A stretch of DNA of 64,000 nucleotides from Desulfobaculum sp044987625. Lineage in GTDB: Bacteria > Desulfobacterota > Desulfovibrionia > Desulfovibrionales > Desulfovibrionaceae. The DNA is taken from NCBI RefSeq assembly GCF_044987625.1, contig NZ_JBJDSB010000002.1:310001-374000 (forward strand), in the 5' to 3' direction. The position numbers and the translations under genes are program-made. The notes under the pieces are model-generated. The model saw nothing but the letters and a program-made list of their open reading frames with translations. It was not told where the DNA came from and ran no database searches. Positions 25,079 through 34,599 of the stretch are shown here, in pieces (position 1 is the stretch's first letter; the number at the start of each line of letters is the position of its first letter).

Positions 25079-26443
25079 TTAGAAGTCGTACTTGAGGTAG
25101 AACGCAGCCTTCATGGCGTCGTCGTCGTTCTCATCACCCCAAACGTCTTCGTCACGATCCATGTTGATGTAACCAAGCTCGACGATGGCGGCCAGGTTCT
25201 CGTAGATCTGGTAGGTGGAGTCGACGTTGACTTCAACGAAGGAATCTTCTTCGGAGAGGAAGTAACGGTTGTCATCGAGCTTGCGGCCAGCTTTGACAGC
25301 TTCCTCGTCGGAGGTGCCCTGACCGTACATCACGATCACCTTGTGGGAGAGGTCTTCCACGAAGGAGAAGTCAGCGAGGTAGGCGCCAATGGCCCACAGG
25401 TCGTAGCGGTCGCCAGCAGCGAGCTTGCTGTCCATGCCGCCGGACTGAGCGCCGGTGAAGCCGAGGTGGGTCGGGCCGAAGCCGGAGTCGTTCAGGGTAG
25501 GCATGGTGTTGGAGCCGTCTTCAGCGGCGTCTTCGTCATCACCGGTGCCGTACATGGCCAGCAGGCCGAGGGTACCGAAGTCGGCCTTGTACTCGGCGCC
25601 GAGGTCCATGAACCAACCGGAACGGTCGTTCTTTTCTTCGTCGGCGTTCACGGAGCCGTAGATCACGTCACCCTTGAAGGTGAAGGGGGAGAACATGGCA
25701 ACTTCGAAGTTGACGCCGCCCCAGTACACGGAGGAGTCGTCGTCAGCTTCAACGCCACCGTTGGCAGCGTTCACGAGGCCCTTGGTGTACCACAGGGTGT
25801 CGTTGCCGAGGCCGTTGTCGTACAGGTCGGAACCAATGTTGCCGTAGATGGCGTAGGGGGTCACGGAGAAGCCGTTGCCCTGGATGGGCAGGATGGCGGT
25901 GAAGATGTCGATGTCGTCCTGGGTCTGGCCGTCTTCAACACCGTCAACACCGTTGTCCAGTGCACGCACCCAACCGACGGTCAGGCCGACCTGCTCGGTG
26001 ATGGGAGCGGACACGAGGATGCCAGCGGCGTCGTCGTCAAAGATGGGGGAGCCGTAGGCGCCCTTGAAGCCAACAGGCTGCAGGCCAACACGGGCGGACA
26101 CGGAGGTGCCGGGAACCATGAAGTTGGTGTAGGCGTGCTTCACTTCAACGTTGCCGGCGCCGTCAGTACCAAGAGCGCCACCGTTAGCGTCGCCCCATTC
26201 GGTGTCGATTTCGAAACCGAGAACAGCGTTCAGGGACTCGGAAGCAACGTAGTCGAAGTACACACGAACACGCTGGCTAGCGCTGAAGTCGTCTTCGTTG
26301 TTAGCGTCGGTGAAATCGGTGTTGTCAGCCCAAGTCAGGTTGTGGACGAACTGAGCCTTCATCTGGACTTCCTTGGCGGAAGCAAAGCCCGCCACGCCCA
26401 TGACGAAAGCGGCCACGAGGGCCAGAGTCAGAATGCGTTTCAT
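25079..26443 (-). CDS. outer-membrane porin, Desulfovibrio type, paralog 1
   Basis: This 454-residue protein has a signal peptide (MKRILTLALVAAFVMGVAGF, cleaved after ASA) and a mature part built of alternating beta strands rich in aspartate, ending in the outer-membrane signature YLKYDF with C-terminal phenylalanine. It matches the major Desulfovibrio outer-membrane porins and presumably forms a general or anion-selective channel. The ATG at 26443 has aaggaa upstream; a frame extension to 26512 is non-coding. It is the last of three paralogs, each with its own terminator, so the three are probably transcribed separately. Confidence 0.85.
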   Translation of the reverse strand: MKRILTLALVAAFVMGVAGFASAKEVQMKAQFVHNLTWADNTDFTDANNEDDFSASQRVRVYFDYVASESLNAVLGFEIDTEWGDANGGALGTDGAGNVEVKHAYTNFMVPGTSVSARVGLQPVGFKGAYGSPIFDDDAAGILVSAPITEQVGLTVGWVRALDNGVDGVEDGQTQDDIDIFTAILPIQGNGFSVTPYAIYGNIGSDLYDNGLGNDTLWYTKGLVNAANGGVEADDDSSVYWGGVNFEVAMFSPFTFKGDVIYGSVNADEEKNDRSGWFMDLGAEYKADFGTLGLLAMYGTGDDEDAAEDGSNTMPTLNDSGFGPTHLGFTGAQSGGMDSKLAAGDRYDLWAIGAYLADFSFVEDLSHKVIVMYGQGTSDEEAVKAGRKLDDNRYFLSEEDSFVEVNVDSTYQIYENLAAIVELGYINMDRDEDVWGDENDDDAMKAAFYLKYDF

Positions 26444-26800
26444 TTTTAATTCCTTCTTTGTTTTGCTTGATGCAAAGAATTGTTCCCAACGCCGTGTTTT
26501 GATCGAAACCAAAACGAGGACCGTGAATAGAAGTTTTTTGGGCGACTTTCAACCCCAAACGGTCAAGAAAATGCCGGAAAGTACAATTTTTTTTACCCGT
26601 CAAAAATTTGTACTAGGTTGCTTGCGTGGTGAAAGTTCAATTGAAACAGCATCTTGTATGTATTTAGTGTGCTTTTGCGGAAACTGTTGCCGAAGCGAAG
26701 GAATTGTAGTTCGAGGGCCAAGTGAGGGGCGCTGGGAAATAGAAAACTGTCTGACTCGGGACAGTTTGAGGGGCGAGGAGTGTTGATATTCAATGAAAAA
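26444..26800 (-). promoter_or_regulatory. upstream region of porin 1
   Basis: About 360 bases with no gene. At 26586-26619 an AT-rich block with gtaca ends (gtacaatttt ... aaaatttgtac) lies ~150 bases before the start codon; related blocks occur at the same distance before porins 2 and 3. A long 5' leader is implied. Confidence 0.45.
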
Positions 26801-26828
26801 GGCCGGAGCCTCAGATGAAGCTCCGGCC
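26801..26828 (-). terminator. terminator of porin 2
   Basis: A 9-bp perfect stem (GGCCGGAGC / GCTCCGGCC, 10-base loop) followed by tttttcattg on the minus strand. Confidence 0.88.
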
Positions 26829-26859
26829 AGGATGACGTCGGGAGAATTGATGCACCGGT

Positions 26860-28248
26860 TTAGAAGTCGTACTTCAGGTAGAAGGCAGCCTTGAGGGCGT
26901 CGTCGTCCTGATCGTCGGTCTTCCAGACGTCTTCGTCCTTGTCCAGATTGATGTAACCAAGCTCAACAATGGCGGCCAGGTTCTCGTAAATCTGGTAGGT
27001 GGTGTCGAAGTTGACTTCCACGAAGGAGTCTTCGTCGGTGATGAAGTAGCGGTCGTTGTTGACGCTCGCCTTTTTGATCAGTTCACCGTCGGTGGTGCCC
27101 TGACCGTACATCACGATAACCTTGTGGCTCATGTTCTCAACGAAGGAGAAGTCTGCCAGGTAGGCGCCAATGGCCCACAGGTCGTAGCGGTCGCCAGCAG
27201 CCAGCACGGAGTCGGTGCCGCCGGAGACAGCGCCGGAGAAGCCGAAGTGGGTGGGGGCAAAGCCGGAGTCGTTCAGGGTCGGCATGGTGTTGGAGCCGTC
27301 GGTGTCGGCGTCTTCGTCGTCGCCGGTGCCGTAGACACCGATGATGCCGAGGGTACCGAAGTCAGCCTTGTACTCAGCGCCAAGGTCCATGAACCAACCG
27401 GAACGGTCGTTCTCTTCGTCGTCAGCGTTGACGGCACCGTAGATGATATCACCCTTAACGGTGAAGGGGGCGAACATGCTCACTTCAAAGTTGGCGCCGC
27501 CCCACCAGATGGAGGAGTCGTCTTCAACGTTGCCCTTGGCGCCAGCGGCGTTCAGCAGGCCGCGGGCGTAGAAGTTTTTGTCGTAGGCGTCTTTGTCAGT
27601 GTTAAAGAAGTCGTTAGACGCGTCGTACAGGTCGGAACCGAAGTTGCCGTAGATGAGGTAAGGCGTCACGCCAAAGCCCTCACCCTGCACAGGCAGGATG
27701 GCGGTGAACAGGTCGATGTCGTCCTGAGTCTGACCATCTTCAACACCTTTCACACCGTCATCAAGAGCGCGGACCCAGCCGAGGGTCAGGCCAACCTGAT
27801 CAGTGATGGGGGTGGACACCATGATGCCAGCGGCGTCGTCGTCAAAGATGGGAGAGCCGTAGGCACCCTTCCATGCGACGGGCTGCAGACCAACACGGGC
27901 GGACACGGAAGTGCCGGGCACCACAAAGTTGGTGTAGGCGTGCTTCACGCGGACGGTGTCGCCGTCGGTGCCGAGGTCGCCACCGTTATCGGCATCACCC
28001 CACTCGGTGTTCATTTCGAAACCGAGCACGGCGTTGAGGGAGTCGGACGCAACGTAGTCAAAGTACACGCGGACACGCTGCTTGGCGAGGAAGTCGTCCT
28101 CGTTGTTCTCGTCATTGAAGTCAGTGTTGTCAGTCCAGGTCAGGTGATGGACGAACTGAGCCTTCATCTGGACTTCCTTGGCGGAGGCAAAGCCAGCCAG
28201 GCCCATGACGAAAGCGGCCACGAGGGCCAGAGTCAGAATGCGTTTCAT
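26860..28248 (-). CDS. outer-membrane porin, Desulfovibrio type, paralog 2
   Basis: This 462-residue porin is closely similar to its neighbours: signal peptide MKRILTLALVAAFVMGLAGF, then KEVQMKAQFVHHLTW, shared blocks such as RVYFDYVAS, PGTSVSARVGLQPV and YGSPIFDDDAAGI, and the terminal YLKYDF. It differs mainly in putative loops, for example residues ~225-260 and ~385-405. The start ATG 28248 follows aagaag. The divergence in loops with constant strands is what paralogous porins with different selectivity or phage sensitivity would show. Confidence 0.85.
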   Translation of the reverse strand: MKRILTLALVAAFVMGLAGFASAKEVQMKAQFVHHLTWTDNTDFNDENNEDDFLAKQRVRVYFDYVASDSLNAVLGFEMNTEWGDADNGGDLGTDGDTVRVKHAYTNFVVPGTSVSARVGLQPVAWKGAYGSPIFDDDAAGIMVSTPITDQVGLTLGWVRALDDGVKGVEDGQTQDDIDLFTAILPVQGEGFGVTPYLIYGNFGSDLYDASNDFFNTDKDAYDKNFYARGLLNAAGAKGNVEDDSSIWWGGANFEVSMFAPFTVKGDIIYGAVNADDEENDRSGWFMDLGAEYKADFGTLGIIGVYGTGDDEDADTDGSNTMPTLNDSGFAPTHFGFSGAVSGGTDSVLAAGDRYDLWAIGAYLADFSFVENMSHKVIVMYGQGTTDGELIKKASVNNDRYFITDEDSFVEVNFDTTYQIYENLAAIVELGYINLDKDEDVWKTDDQDDDALKAAFYLKYDF

Positions 28249-28714
28249 GATAATCTTCTTCGTTTTGCTTTTGATTGTTCAAAAGTTTCCCGACGTCAAT
28301 ATCGAGGTTTTTGCTCGACGTGCAGATTTGTCTATCGCTGACATGAGAAGGAATCAAGTGATTTGAGCGCACAAACGAGAAAAAGTTTAAAAATTTGTAT
28401 CAATGAAATTTCAGCAATGACGGTGATTGCGAGTTGAACTGTATCAATAAGGAATCGTTTCAGGGTGTGGCTAATGGAATGGTGTGGAAACAGAACAGTC
28501 TATATTGAGAGAGGGCTACGCTGAAAGCAGTGAGGGATTTGGAGGGGAGTTGGGGGCGGTGTTCTTTGAGTGCACTTGAGGCAAATGCCCCCCCACGGGT
28601 TGTCTGGTGCAGAGCCAAACAGGGGGGATGATGTGCGTTGGAGGGGCATGATGGGTGGAGGTGTTTACAGCGTCCTTGAATGAGAAACCGTGCTGAGTGC
28701 AGGAGGGCAAAAAA
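28249..28714 (-). promoter_or_regulatory. upstream region of porin 2
   Basis: About 465 bases with no gene. An AT-rich block (around 28383-28410, with atttgtatc as its right end on the + strand) lies ~150 bases before the start codon, matching the position of the block upstream of porins 1 and 3. Confidence 0.4.
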
Positions 28715-28738
28715 GCCGGGGCCCAAACGGGCCCCGGC
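28715..28738 (-). terminator. terminator of porin 3
   Basis: A 10-bp perfect stem (GCCGGGGCCC / GGGCCCCGGC, 4-base loop) followed by six T on the minus strand. Confidence 0.92.
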
Positions 28739-28774
28739 AGGGTGTGGCGTTAGAAAAGGTTCGGCTGTGCCGAT

Positions 28775-30196
28775 TTAGAAGTCGTACTTCAGGTAGAAGG
28801 CGGCCTTCAGAGCGTCGTCGTCATTTTCGTCGCCCCAAACGTCGTCGTCCCTATCCAGATTGATGTAGCCGAGCTCGGCGATGCAAGCCAGGTTCTCGTA
28901 GATCTGGTAGGTGGAGTCGAAGTTGACTTCCCAGAAGGAGTCTTCGTCGGTGATGGCCGGGGTGGAGCCCTTGAGAGTGTAGGTCGTGCCGCTGTCCTTA
29001 ACCAGCTCACCGTCGGTGGTGCCCTGACCGTAGACAACGATCAGCTTGTGGGACAGGTCTTCCACGAAGGAGAAGTCAGCCAGGTAGGCGCCGATGGCCC
29101 ACAGGTCGTAGCGGTCGCCGCCAGCGAGCACGGAGTCCGTGCCGCCGGTCTGTGCGCCGGAGAAGCCGAAGTGGGTCGGGCCGAAGCCGGAGTCATTCAG
29201 AGTCGGCATGGTTTCGGAGCCGTCGTTTTCGTCGTCGTCGTCACCGGAACCGTAGATGCCCATGACGCCGAGGGTACCAAAGTCCATGGCGTACTCAACG
29301 CCAAGGTCCATGAACCAACCAGAACGGTCGTTTTCTTCGTCGTCAGCATTGACGGAACCGTAGATGATGTCACCCTTAACGGTAAAGGGATCAAACATGG
29401 TGACTTCGAAGTTCAGGCCGCCCCAGAACAGGGAGGAGTTGTCATCGACGCCAGACAGCTTCGGGTTGGAAGAGACCAGGCCCTTGGCGTAGAAGTGCTT
29501 GTCGTCGAGATCCAGCATGCGGGTCTCGCCAGCAGACCAAGCGCCACCATCGGTGTTGAGGCTGTAAGCGTTGTAGATGTCAGCGCCGAGGGAGCCGTAG
29601 ATCAGGTACGGGGTGAAGCCGAAGCCGTCCATGTTCACCGGCAGGATGGCGGTGAAGATGTCGATGTCGTCTTCGTTGTACTTGCTGTCGTCTTCGCCGT
29701 CAGCGTTGTCCAGAGCACGCACCCAACCAACGGTCAGGCCGACCTGGTCGGTGATGGGGGAGGACACGAGGATGCCAGCGGCGTCGTCATCAAAGATGGG
29801 AGAGCCGTAAGCGCCCTTAAAGCCGACAGGCTGCAGACCAACACGGGCGGACACGGAGGTGCCGGGAACCACGAAGTTGGTGTAGGCATGCTTCACGGCA
29901 ACGGTGTTGCCGTCGGTGCCGAGGTCGCCACCTTCGCTTTCGTTACCCCATTCGGAGTTGATTTCAAAGCCGAGGACGGCGTTCAAGGACTCGGAGGCAA
30001 CGTAGTCAAAGTAGACACGGATGCGCTGGTCGGCCTTGAAGTCGTCTTCGCGGTCAGAGTCGTCAAAGTCGGTGTTGTCAGTCCAAGTCAGGAAATGATT
30101 GAACTGAGCTTTCATCTGGACTTCTTTGGCGGAAGCGAAGCCCGCCAGGCCCAGAACGAGAGCGCCCACAAGGGCCAGAGTCAATACTCGTTTCAT
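28775..30196 (-). CDS. outer-membrane porin, Desulfovibrio type, paralog 3
   Basis: This 473-residue paralog has the signal peptide MKRVLTLALVGALVLGLAGF and ends in YLKYDF. It shares the strand blocks of the other two porins and carries the longest insertion, a tyrosine/tryptophan-containing loop near residues 225-255. The start ATG 30196 is chosen by the signal peptide and by aaggaa upstream; the longer frame to 30280 is non-coding. High aspartate content is typical of these porins. Confidence 0.85.
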   Translation of the reverse strand: MKRVLTLALVGALVLGLAGFASAKEVQMKAQFNHFLTWTDNTDFDDSDREDDFKADQRIRVYFDYVASESLNAVLGFEINSEWGNESEGGDLGTDGNTVAVKHAYTNFVVPGTSVSARVGLQPVGFKGAYGSPIFDDDAAGILVSSPITDQVGLTVGWVRALDNADGEDDSKYNEDDIDIFTAILPVNMDGFGFTPYLIYGSLGADIYNAYSLNTDGGAWSAGETRMLDLDDKHFYAKGLVSSNPKLSGVDDNSSLFWGGLNFEVTMFDPFTVKGDIIYGSVNADDEENDRSGWFMDLGVEYAMDFGTLGVMGIYGSGDDDDENDGSETMPTLNDSGFGPTHFGFSGAQTGGTDSVLAGGDRYDLWAIGAYLADFSFVEDLSHKLIVVYGQGTTDGELVKDSGTTYTLKGSTPAITDEDSFWEVNFDSTYQIYENLACIAELGYINLDRDDDVWGDENDDDALKAAFYLKYDF

Positions 30197-30560
30197 GGTG
30201 AATTCCTTCTTTGTTTTGCTTTGAGGCAAAATGCTGAACATCTCTAACGCCACGGCGAGCCTGGTTGCGCCCAAGCTCATCGTCGTGATTATCGCTTTTT
30301 CAGTAGGGAATCAACCGTAAAGCGTGGAAAAAATGACAAAGGTCAAAATTTTTTTACCGTACAAAATCTTGTCCCCTGGAAAAGCGCCATATGCGAGGGG
30401 TTCTTTGCTGCCGGGCCTTCCGAGGGATATTCAAATGTGCTGTGGCACGCACTGATTCGTCAGTTTTAGGCTCAAAGTGGGAATAGAATCTCTGTTTTGA
30501 CGAAAATGTAACGACATGGTGGGAAGGCGCCCAGGAGACAAGGCGCGGGGACTGGTGTAC
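30197..30560. promoter_or_regulatory. divergent region between porin 3 and uvrC
   Basis: About 360 bases with no gene. An AT-rich block at about 30340-30372 (containing aaaatttttttacc and cgtacaaaat) lies 145-175 bases upstream of porin 3 and resembles the blocks before porins 1 and 2. The uvrC promoter must also lie here; I cannot place it. Confidence 0.4.
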
Positions 30561-32399
30561 ATGGGGCGTATGTTCGAATTTGAGCCGAAACGTTATCCGC
30601 AGTCGCCCGGCGTGTACTTGATGAAGGATTCGCGCGGGCGCATTATATATGTTGGGAAGGCCAAGAGTCTTCGGGCGCGGCTTTCGTCGTATTTTCGCAG
30701 CCCCGGCCAGCAGACGCCCAAGACCCGCATCATGGTGGCGCGCATAGCCGCCATTGAGACCCTTCATACCGCGACGGAGAAGGAAGCCCTGCTCCTTGAG
30801 GCGAGCCTTATCAAGAAGCATCGCCCGCGCTACAATATCGTGCTGCGTGATGATAAGCAGTATGTCCTTATGAAGCTTTCCAAGCGGCACGACTACCCGC
30901 GGCTGACCATGACGCGAAAGGTTGTCCGCGATGGTTCCGTGTACTACGGCCCGTTCACCTCCGCCGCAGCCGCCCGCGCCACATGGAAAATCATGGGGCG
31001 CATGTTTCCGCTGCGCAAATGTACGGACAAGGCGTTTGCCAATCGCGTGCGACCCTGTTTGTATCATCATATTGGGCAGTGTCTTGCTCCGTGTGTGAAG
31101 GTTGTCCCTCAGGAGGATTACGCCACGGTTGTGCGGCAGGTGGAGCTTTTTCTTGCCGGGCGTACCGGGGAGCTTACCGAGGATTTGACCGTGCAGATGC
31201 AGGCGGCTTCCGAGGCGCTGGAGTTTGAAAAAGCCGCCCAGATTCGTGACCAGCTGCGGGCAGTGCAGATGACGGTGGAACGCCAGAGCGTGGTCATGCA
31301 AACGCGCTCTGACCTTGACGTTGTTGCTGTCGCGGAGACGCATGGCGGTCTTGGCTTGGCGCTGATGTTTATCCGCCAGGGGCGGCTTCTTGGCCGTAAG
31401 TCGTTCTTTTGGTCCGGGCTTGGGCTGGAAGAGGGCGGCGAGGCCGTGTCCGGCTTCCTCATGCAGTTCTACTCCCAAAGCCGATTCGTTCCGGAGCGCA
31501 TTCTGTTGCCATGGGAGCCGGATGATCCGGTTCTGGCCGACGTTTTGGCCGAGCACCGGCAGGGACCTGTCCGCCTGCGCACCGCTCGCTCCGGCGATGA
31601 GAAAAAGCTCCTTGAGCTGGCCCGCGCCAACGCCGCACAGGCCGCACCGTCCGAGAGTGAGGCGCCGCTTGAGGAACTACTGATGAAGGCGCTTCGGCTC
31701 CCGCATCCTGCGCGGCGCGTGGAGTGCATTGATATTTCGCACCTTGGCGGCAAGGGCATGCGCGGCGGGCAAGTTGTGTTTGAGGACGGCCGTCCGGCCA
31801 AGAGCGAGTACCGCACGTATACCTTTGATGAGCTTGAGGGCAGCGGCGACGACTATGCGGCCCTTGCCGCGTGGGCGACACGCCGCGTTGCGTCCGATGC
31901 CCCGCCGCCGGACCTTGTGCTTATCGACGGTGGCCGGGGGCAGGTTGCTGCGGTGCAGCGCGCGTTGGAGGAGGCAGGACGCCCGGCGGCGTGGCCCATT
32001 GCAGGCATCGCCAAGGCCGTTGGGGAACCGGGCGCCGGTCCAGACCGCCGCGCGGGCGCTCTGGATGACAGAATTTTCTTGCCGGGGCGGAAGAATCCGC
32101 TCCCGATCAAGGCCGGGAGTCCGGAACTCCTTTTCCTGCAGCGCGTGCGTGATGCGGCGCACTCCTTCGTCATTGGGCGGCAGCGCGCGGGGCGGACCAA
32201 GAAGATGCTCAGCAGTGAACTGACCAGCCTCTCCGGAATTGGCCCCAAGATGGCGCGGCAATTATGGGACGCCTTTGGCTCCATCGACGCCATGCGCGCG
32301 GCGTCAGTGCAGGACCTCCGGCGTGTACCGGGGCTGGGGCCCAAACGCGCCGAAGCGTTGCATCAGGCCCTCCGTCAGCTTAAAGGGGAGTCGGAATAA
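30561..32399 (+). CDS. uvrC: excinuclease ABC subunit C
   Basis: UvrC makes both incisions in nucleotide excision repair after UvrAB find a lesion. The GIY-YIG domain is at the N-terminus (GVYLMKDSRGRIIYVGKAK), the UVR motif in the middle (EALEFEKAAQIRDQLRA), then the RNase H-like domain with ECIDISHLGG and LVLIDGGRGQV, and two helix-hairpin-helix motifs (SGIGPKMARQL, VPGLGPKRAEAL). Length is about 612 residues. Start is uncertain between ATG 30561 and 30570; the latter begins at the usual MFEF. A frame start at 30516 is less likely. Confidence 0.93.
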   Translation: MGRMFEFEPKRYPQSPGVYLMKDSRGRIIYVGKAKSLRARLSSYFRSPGQQTPKTRIMVARIAAIETLHTATEKEALLLEASLIKKHRPRYNIVLRDDKQYVLMKLSKRHDYPRLTMTRKVVRDGSVYYGPFTSAAAARATWKIMGRMFPLRKCTDKAFANRVRPCLYHHIGQCLAPCVKVVPQEDYATVVRQVELFLAGRTGELTEDLTVQMQAASEALEFEKAAQIRDQLRAVQMTVERQSVVMQTRSDLDVVAVAETHGGLGLALMFIRQGRLLGRKSFFWSGLGLEEGGEAVSGFLMQFYSQSRFVPERILLPWEPDDPVLADVLAEHRQGPVRLRTARSGDEKKLLELARANAAQAAPSESEAPLEELLMKALRLPHPARRVECIDISHLGGKGMRGGQVVFEDGRPAKSEYRTYTFDELEGSGDDYAALAAWATRRVASDAPPPDLVLIDGGRGQVAAVQRALEEAGRPAAWPIAGIAKAVGEPGAGPDRRAGALDDRIFLPGRKNPLPIKAGSPELLFLQRVRDAAHSFVIGRQRAGRTKKMLSSELTSLSGIGPKMARQLWDAFGSIDAMRAASVQDLRRVPGLGPKRAEALHQALRQLKGESE

Positions 32400-32412
32400 C
32401 GCCGGATGCACT

Positions 32413-32431
32413 GCGCATTGTGCCAATGCGC
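32413..32431 (+). terminator. hairpin after uvrC
   Basis: An 8-bp perfect stem (GCGCATTG / CAATGCGC, 3-base loop) 14 bases after the uvrC stop. No T-run. Confidence 0.4.
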
Positions 32432-32542
32432 GGTGTGGATGGCTTGACGCCTAATTCGGATTGTTTTAATCGGGTTGCTGGGCCAGCAGGCCCACAGCGT
32501 CGCTGAGTTCATGGATTGTATGAAACGAATAGAGATAGACCG

Positions 32543-32995
32543 ATGAAATTATCCGCCCGTTCCCGCTATGCGGCCCGGCTCCTGCTGGAGCTGGCGCAGC
32601 ACGCTGGCGCCGCTCCCATTAAGGCGTCCTTCCTTGCTGAACGCACAGGCATTTCCGTTCAGTTTATCGAGCAGATTATCAAGCCGCTGAAGAAGGGCGG
32701 TTTGGTGCACAGTCTGCGCGGTGCCAGCGGAGGCCATAGTTTGGCGGTGGAGCCGCAGGATGTGACCCTCGCCCGCATCGTTGAGATTATGGAGGATGGC
32801 ATTTCGTTGACCAAGTGCTGCGCGGACCCCAATTCCTGTGGCCGCGTGGACGACTGTAAGACCCGTAGCGCATGGATGCATGCGTCCAAAGCGCTACGCG
32901 AAGGACTGGAAGCCATCAGTCTGGCCGACCTTATGGACTCTCCGGCCTCCTCGGCGTCTTTGTTGGCGGACGACCCTGAGGAAGGGGAAGCCTAG
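32543..32995 (+). CDS. Rrf2-family transcriptional regulator with IscR-like cysteines
   Basis: This 150-residue protein has the Rrf2 winged helix-turn-helix (KLSARSRYAARLLLELA, then ISVQFIEQIIKPLKKGGLV and RGASGGHSLA). Cysteines C92, C93, C99 and C105 are spaced like the three cysteines that hold the cluster in IscR, so it probably senses Fe-S status, redox or NO through a cluster. ATG 32543 fits the family start (MKLS); an ATG at 32516 would add nine unrelated residues. It is a single-gene unit with a good terminator, so targets are not evident. Confidence 0.85.
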   Translation: MKLSARSRYAARLLLELAQHAGAAPIKASFLAERTGISVQFIEQIIKPLKKGGLVHSLRGASGGHSLAVEPQDVTLARIVEIMEDGISLTKCCADPNSCGRVDDCKTRSAWMHASKALREGLEAISLADLMDSPASSASLLADDPEEGEA

Positions 32996-33023
32996 CGAGG
33001 CCCCAAGAGCATATACGAATGCA

Positions 33024-33055
33024 AAAGACCGACGCGGTGAGCCGTGTCGGTCTTT
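33024..33055 (+). terminator. terminator of Rrf2 gene
   Basis: A 14-bp stem with one mismatch (AAAGACCGAC.CGG / CCG.GTCGGTCTTT) followed by tctttttat. Confidence 0.9.
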
Positions 33056-33095
33056 CTTTTTATGATAATGGGCGCGCCTGTGGTGCGCTGGCGGG

Positions 33096-33791
33096 TTATG
33101 GCAGCGTCAGCGGTTCGCCAATGGTGGCGGAGAGGAGCGTCGTCTTTGGCGCACGGGCGGCAAGCTCGTCAGCAAAGGACGCTGTGCTTTGTTCCAAAAC
33201 GGGGAATGTACCCCAGTGCATAGGCAGGACGCTGCGGCAGCCGAGCAGCGAACACGCCAGCGCGGCCTGCGCCGGGTCCATGGTGAACACGCCGCCGATG
33301 GGGAGCAGGGCGAGGTCGATGGAGTAGAGTTGCCCCCACAGCTCCATGGAGCTGAAAATGCCCGTGTCACCAGCGTGGTAGATGGTGTAGCCATCCTCAA
33401 GGGTGATGATGTAGCCAGTTGGCGCGCCGGATTCACTGGAGTGGAAGGCCTGCGTCATGGTGACGCGCACCCCGCCGAGGTCCAGCGTGCCGCCAATGTT
33501 CATGCCGATGCCGTTGGCAATCTGCCCAGCCGGAACGCCAGCCTGCTGGAGTTTTTCTGCCGTGCCGACAATGGCGACCAGTTGCGCGCCTGTGCGGGTA
33601 CAGATGTCCACGGCGCTGCCAACGTGGTCGCCATGGTCGTGAGTGATGAGGACGGCGTCGGCTTCGGTGATGTCTGCGCCGGAAATGGGCGCGGCGGGGT
33701 TGCCGTCAAAAAACGGGTCGACAAACAGAGTGCGTGATGGCGTCTGAATTTTGAAATTGGCGTGCGAGTACCACGTGATGGTGTTTGGCAT
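33096..33791 (-). CDS. UPF0173-type metal-dependent hydrolase (MBL fold)
   Basis: This 231-residue protein has the metallo-beta-lactamase fold of the UPF0173/UlaG-like group. Metal ligands are in LITHDHGDHVGS (H-x-H-x-D-H), a distal histidine in AFHSS, the aspartate in IYHAGDTGIF and the final histidine in LPMHWGTF. The physiological substrate of the group is generally unknown. ubiX lies 12 bases upstream on the same strand, so the two form an operon. Confidence 0.82.
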   Translation of the reverse strand: MPNTITWYSHANFKIQTPSRTLFVDPFFDGNPAAPISGADITEADAVLITHDHGDHVGSAVDICTRTGAQLVAIVGTAEKLQQAGVPAGQIANGIGMNIGGTLDLGGVRVTMTQAFHSSESGAPTGYIITLEDGYTIYHAGDTGIFSSMELWGQLYSIDLALLPIGGVFTMDPAQAALACSLLGCRSVLPMHWGTFPVLEQSTASFADELAARAPKTTLLSATIGEPLTLP

Positions 33792-33803
33792 GGGTGATTC
33801 TCC

Positions 33804-34409
33804 TTAGCTCGGTGTCTCGTCGCCCCAGCGGGCTGACAGGTCGTGGGGGACGTGTAGCATATCCAGAACGCGTCCACAAAAGTGGTTGACGAGCGCGGTG
33901 ACGGATTGTGGCTTCAGGTAGAATCCCGGGCTTGGCGGCATGATGGTAGCGCCGGCGTCATGGGCGCGGAGCATGTTTTCCATGTGGATTCTGTTCAGCG
34001 GTGTTTCGCGGGGGACCAGTACGAGAGGGCGGCGCTCCTTGAGGGTGACGTCCGCAGCCCGGTGGATGAGGTTGGACCCCATGCCCGTGGCGATGGCCGC
34101 AAGCGACGCCATGGAGCAGGGGCACACAATCATGCCGGAGTGCTGCCATGAACCACTTGCTGGCGGCGCGCCAATGTCGTCCTGCGAGTAGACGGCGTGA
34201 GCGTGGGCCGTAATGGCCTCCGCGCCATCGCCTGTTTCCAGTCGGAGCACTTCGCCCGCAGCGGCGGAGACGATGCAGTGCAGTTCAATATCAGGCGTTT
34301 GCCCTAAAACGCGTGCGAGAGTCGCGGCGTAGGGCATCCCGCTTGCTCCGGTCACCGCGAGGACGATGCGCCGGGGGCTTTCTGTGTGGTGTACGGCGTG
34401 TGATGTCAT
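33804..34409 (-). CDS. ubiX: flavin prenyltransferase UbiX
   Basis: UbiX joins dimethylallyl phosphate to FMN to make prenyl-FMN, the cofactor of UbiD-type decarboxylases used in quinone synthesis and aromatic acid metabolism. The 201-residue protein shows the FMN-site blocks VTGASGMPYAATLAR and CPCSMASLAAIATGMGSNLIHRAADV, then LVLVPRETPLNRIHMENM and PPSPGFY. I chose the ATG at 34409; a TTG nine bases upstream is also possible. No ubiD-like gene is in the window. Confidence 0.9.
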   Translation of the reverse strand: MTSHAVHHTESPRRIVLAVTGASGMPYAATLARVLGQTPDIELHCIVSAAAGEVLRLETGDGAEAITAHAHAVYSQDDIGAPPASGSWQHSGMIVCPCSMASLAAIATGMGSNLIHRAADVTLKERRPLVLVPRETPLNRIHMENMLRAHDAGATIMPPSPGFYLKPQSVTALVNHFCGRVLDMLHVPHDLSARWGDETPS

Positions 34410-34557
34410 ACCCAGCAAATACCATTGGCAAGAGAGCCTTACAAGCCGAACCGGCCCCGCGTTTCAGCGCCCTGTGCGGGGCGGCAGTGGGATGTGTGGA
34501 GGACTTCGGATTAAGGCAAACGCGGGGACAGCGGTATGAAAATATGATAAATCCTGC

Positions 34558-34586
34558 TTGACAACATTCCCTCACAGGGCATATTA
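34558..34586 (+). promoter_or_regulatory. promoter of tRNA-Arg
   Basis: TTGACA (34558-34563) is followed by a 17-base spacer and ATATTA (34581-34586), 13 bases before the tRNA 5' end. Confidence 0.65.
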
Positions 34587-34599
34587 AGCCCTCCTTCAC

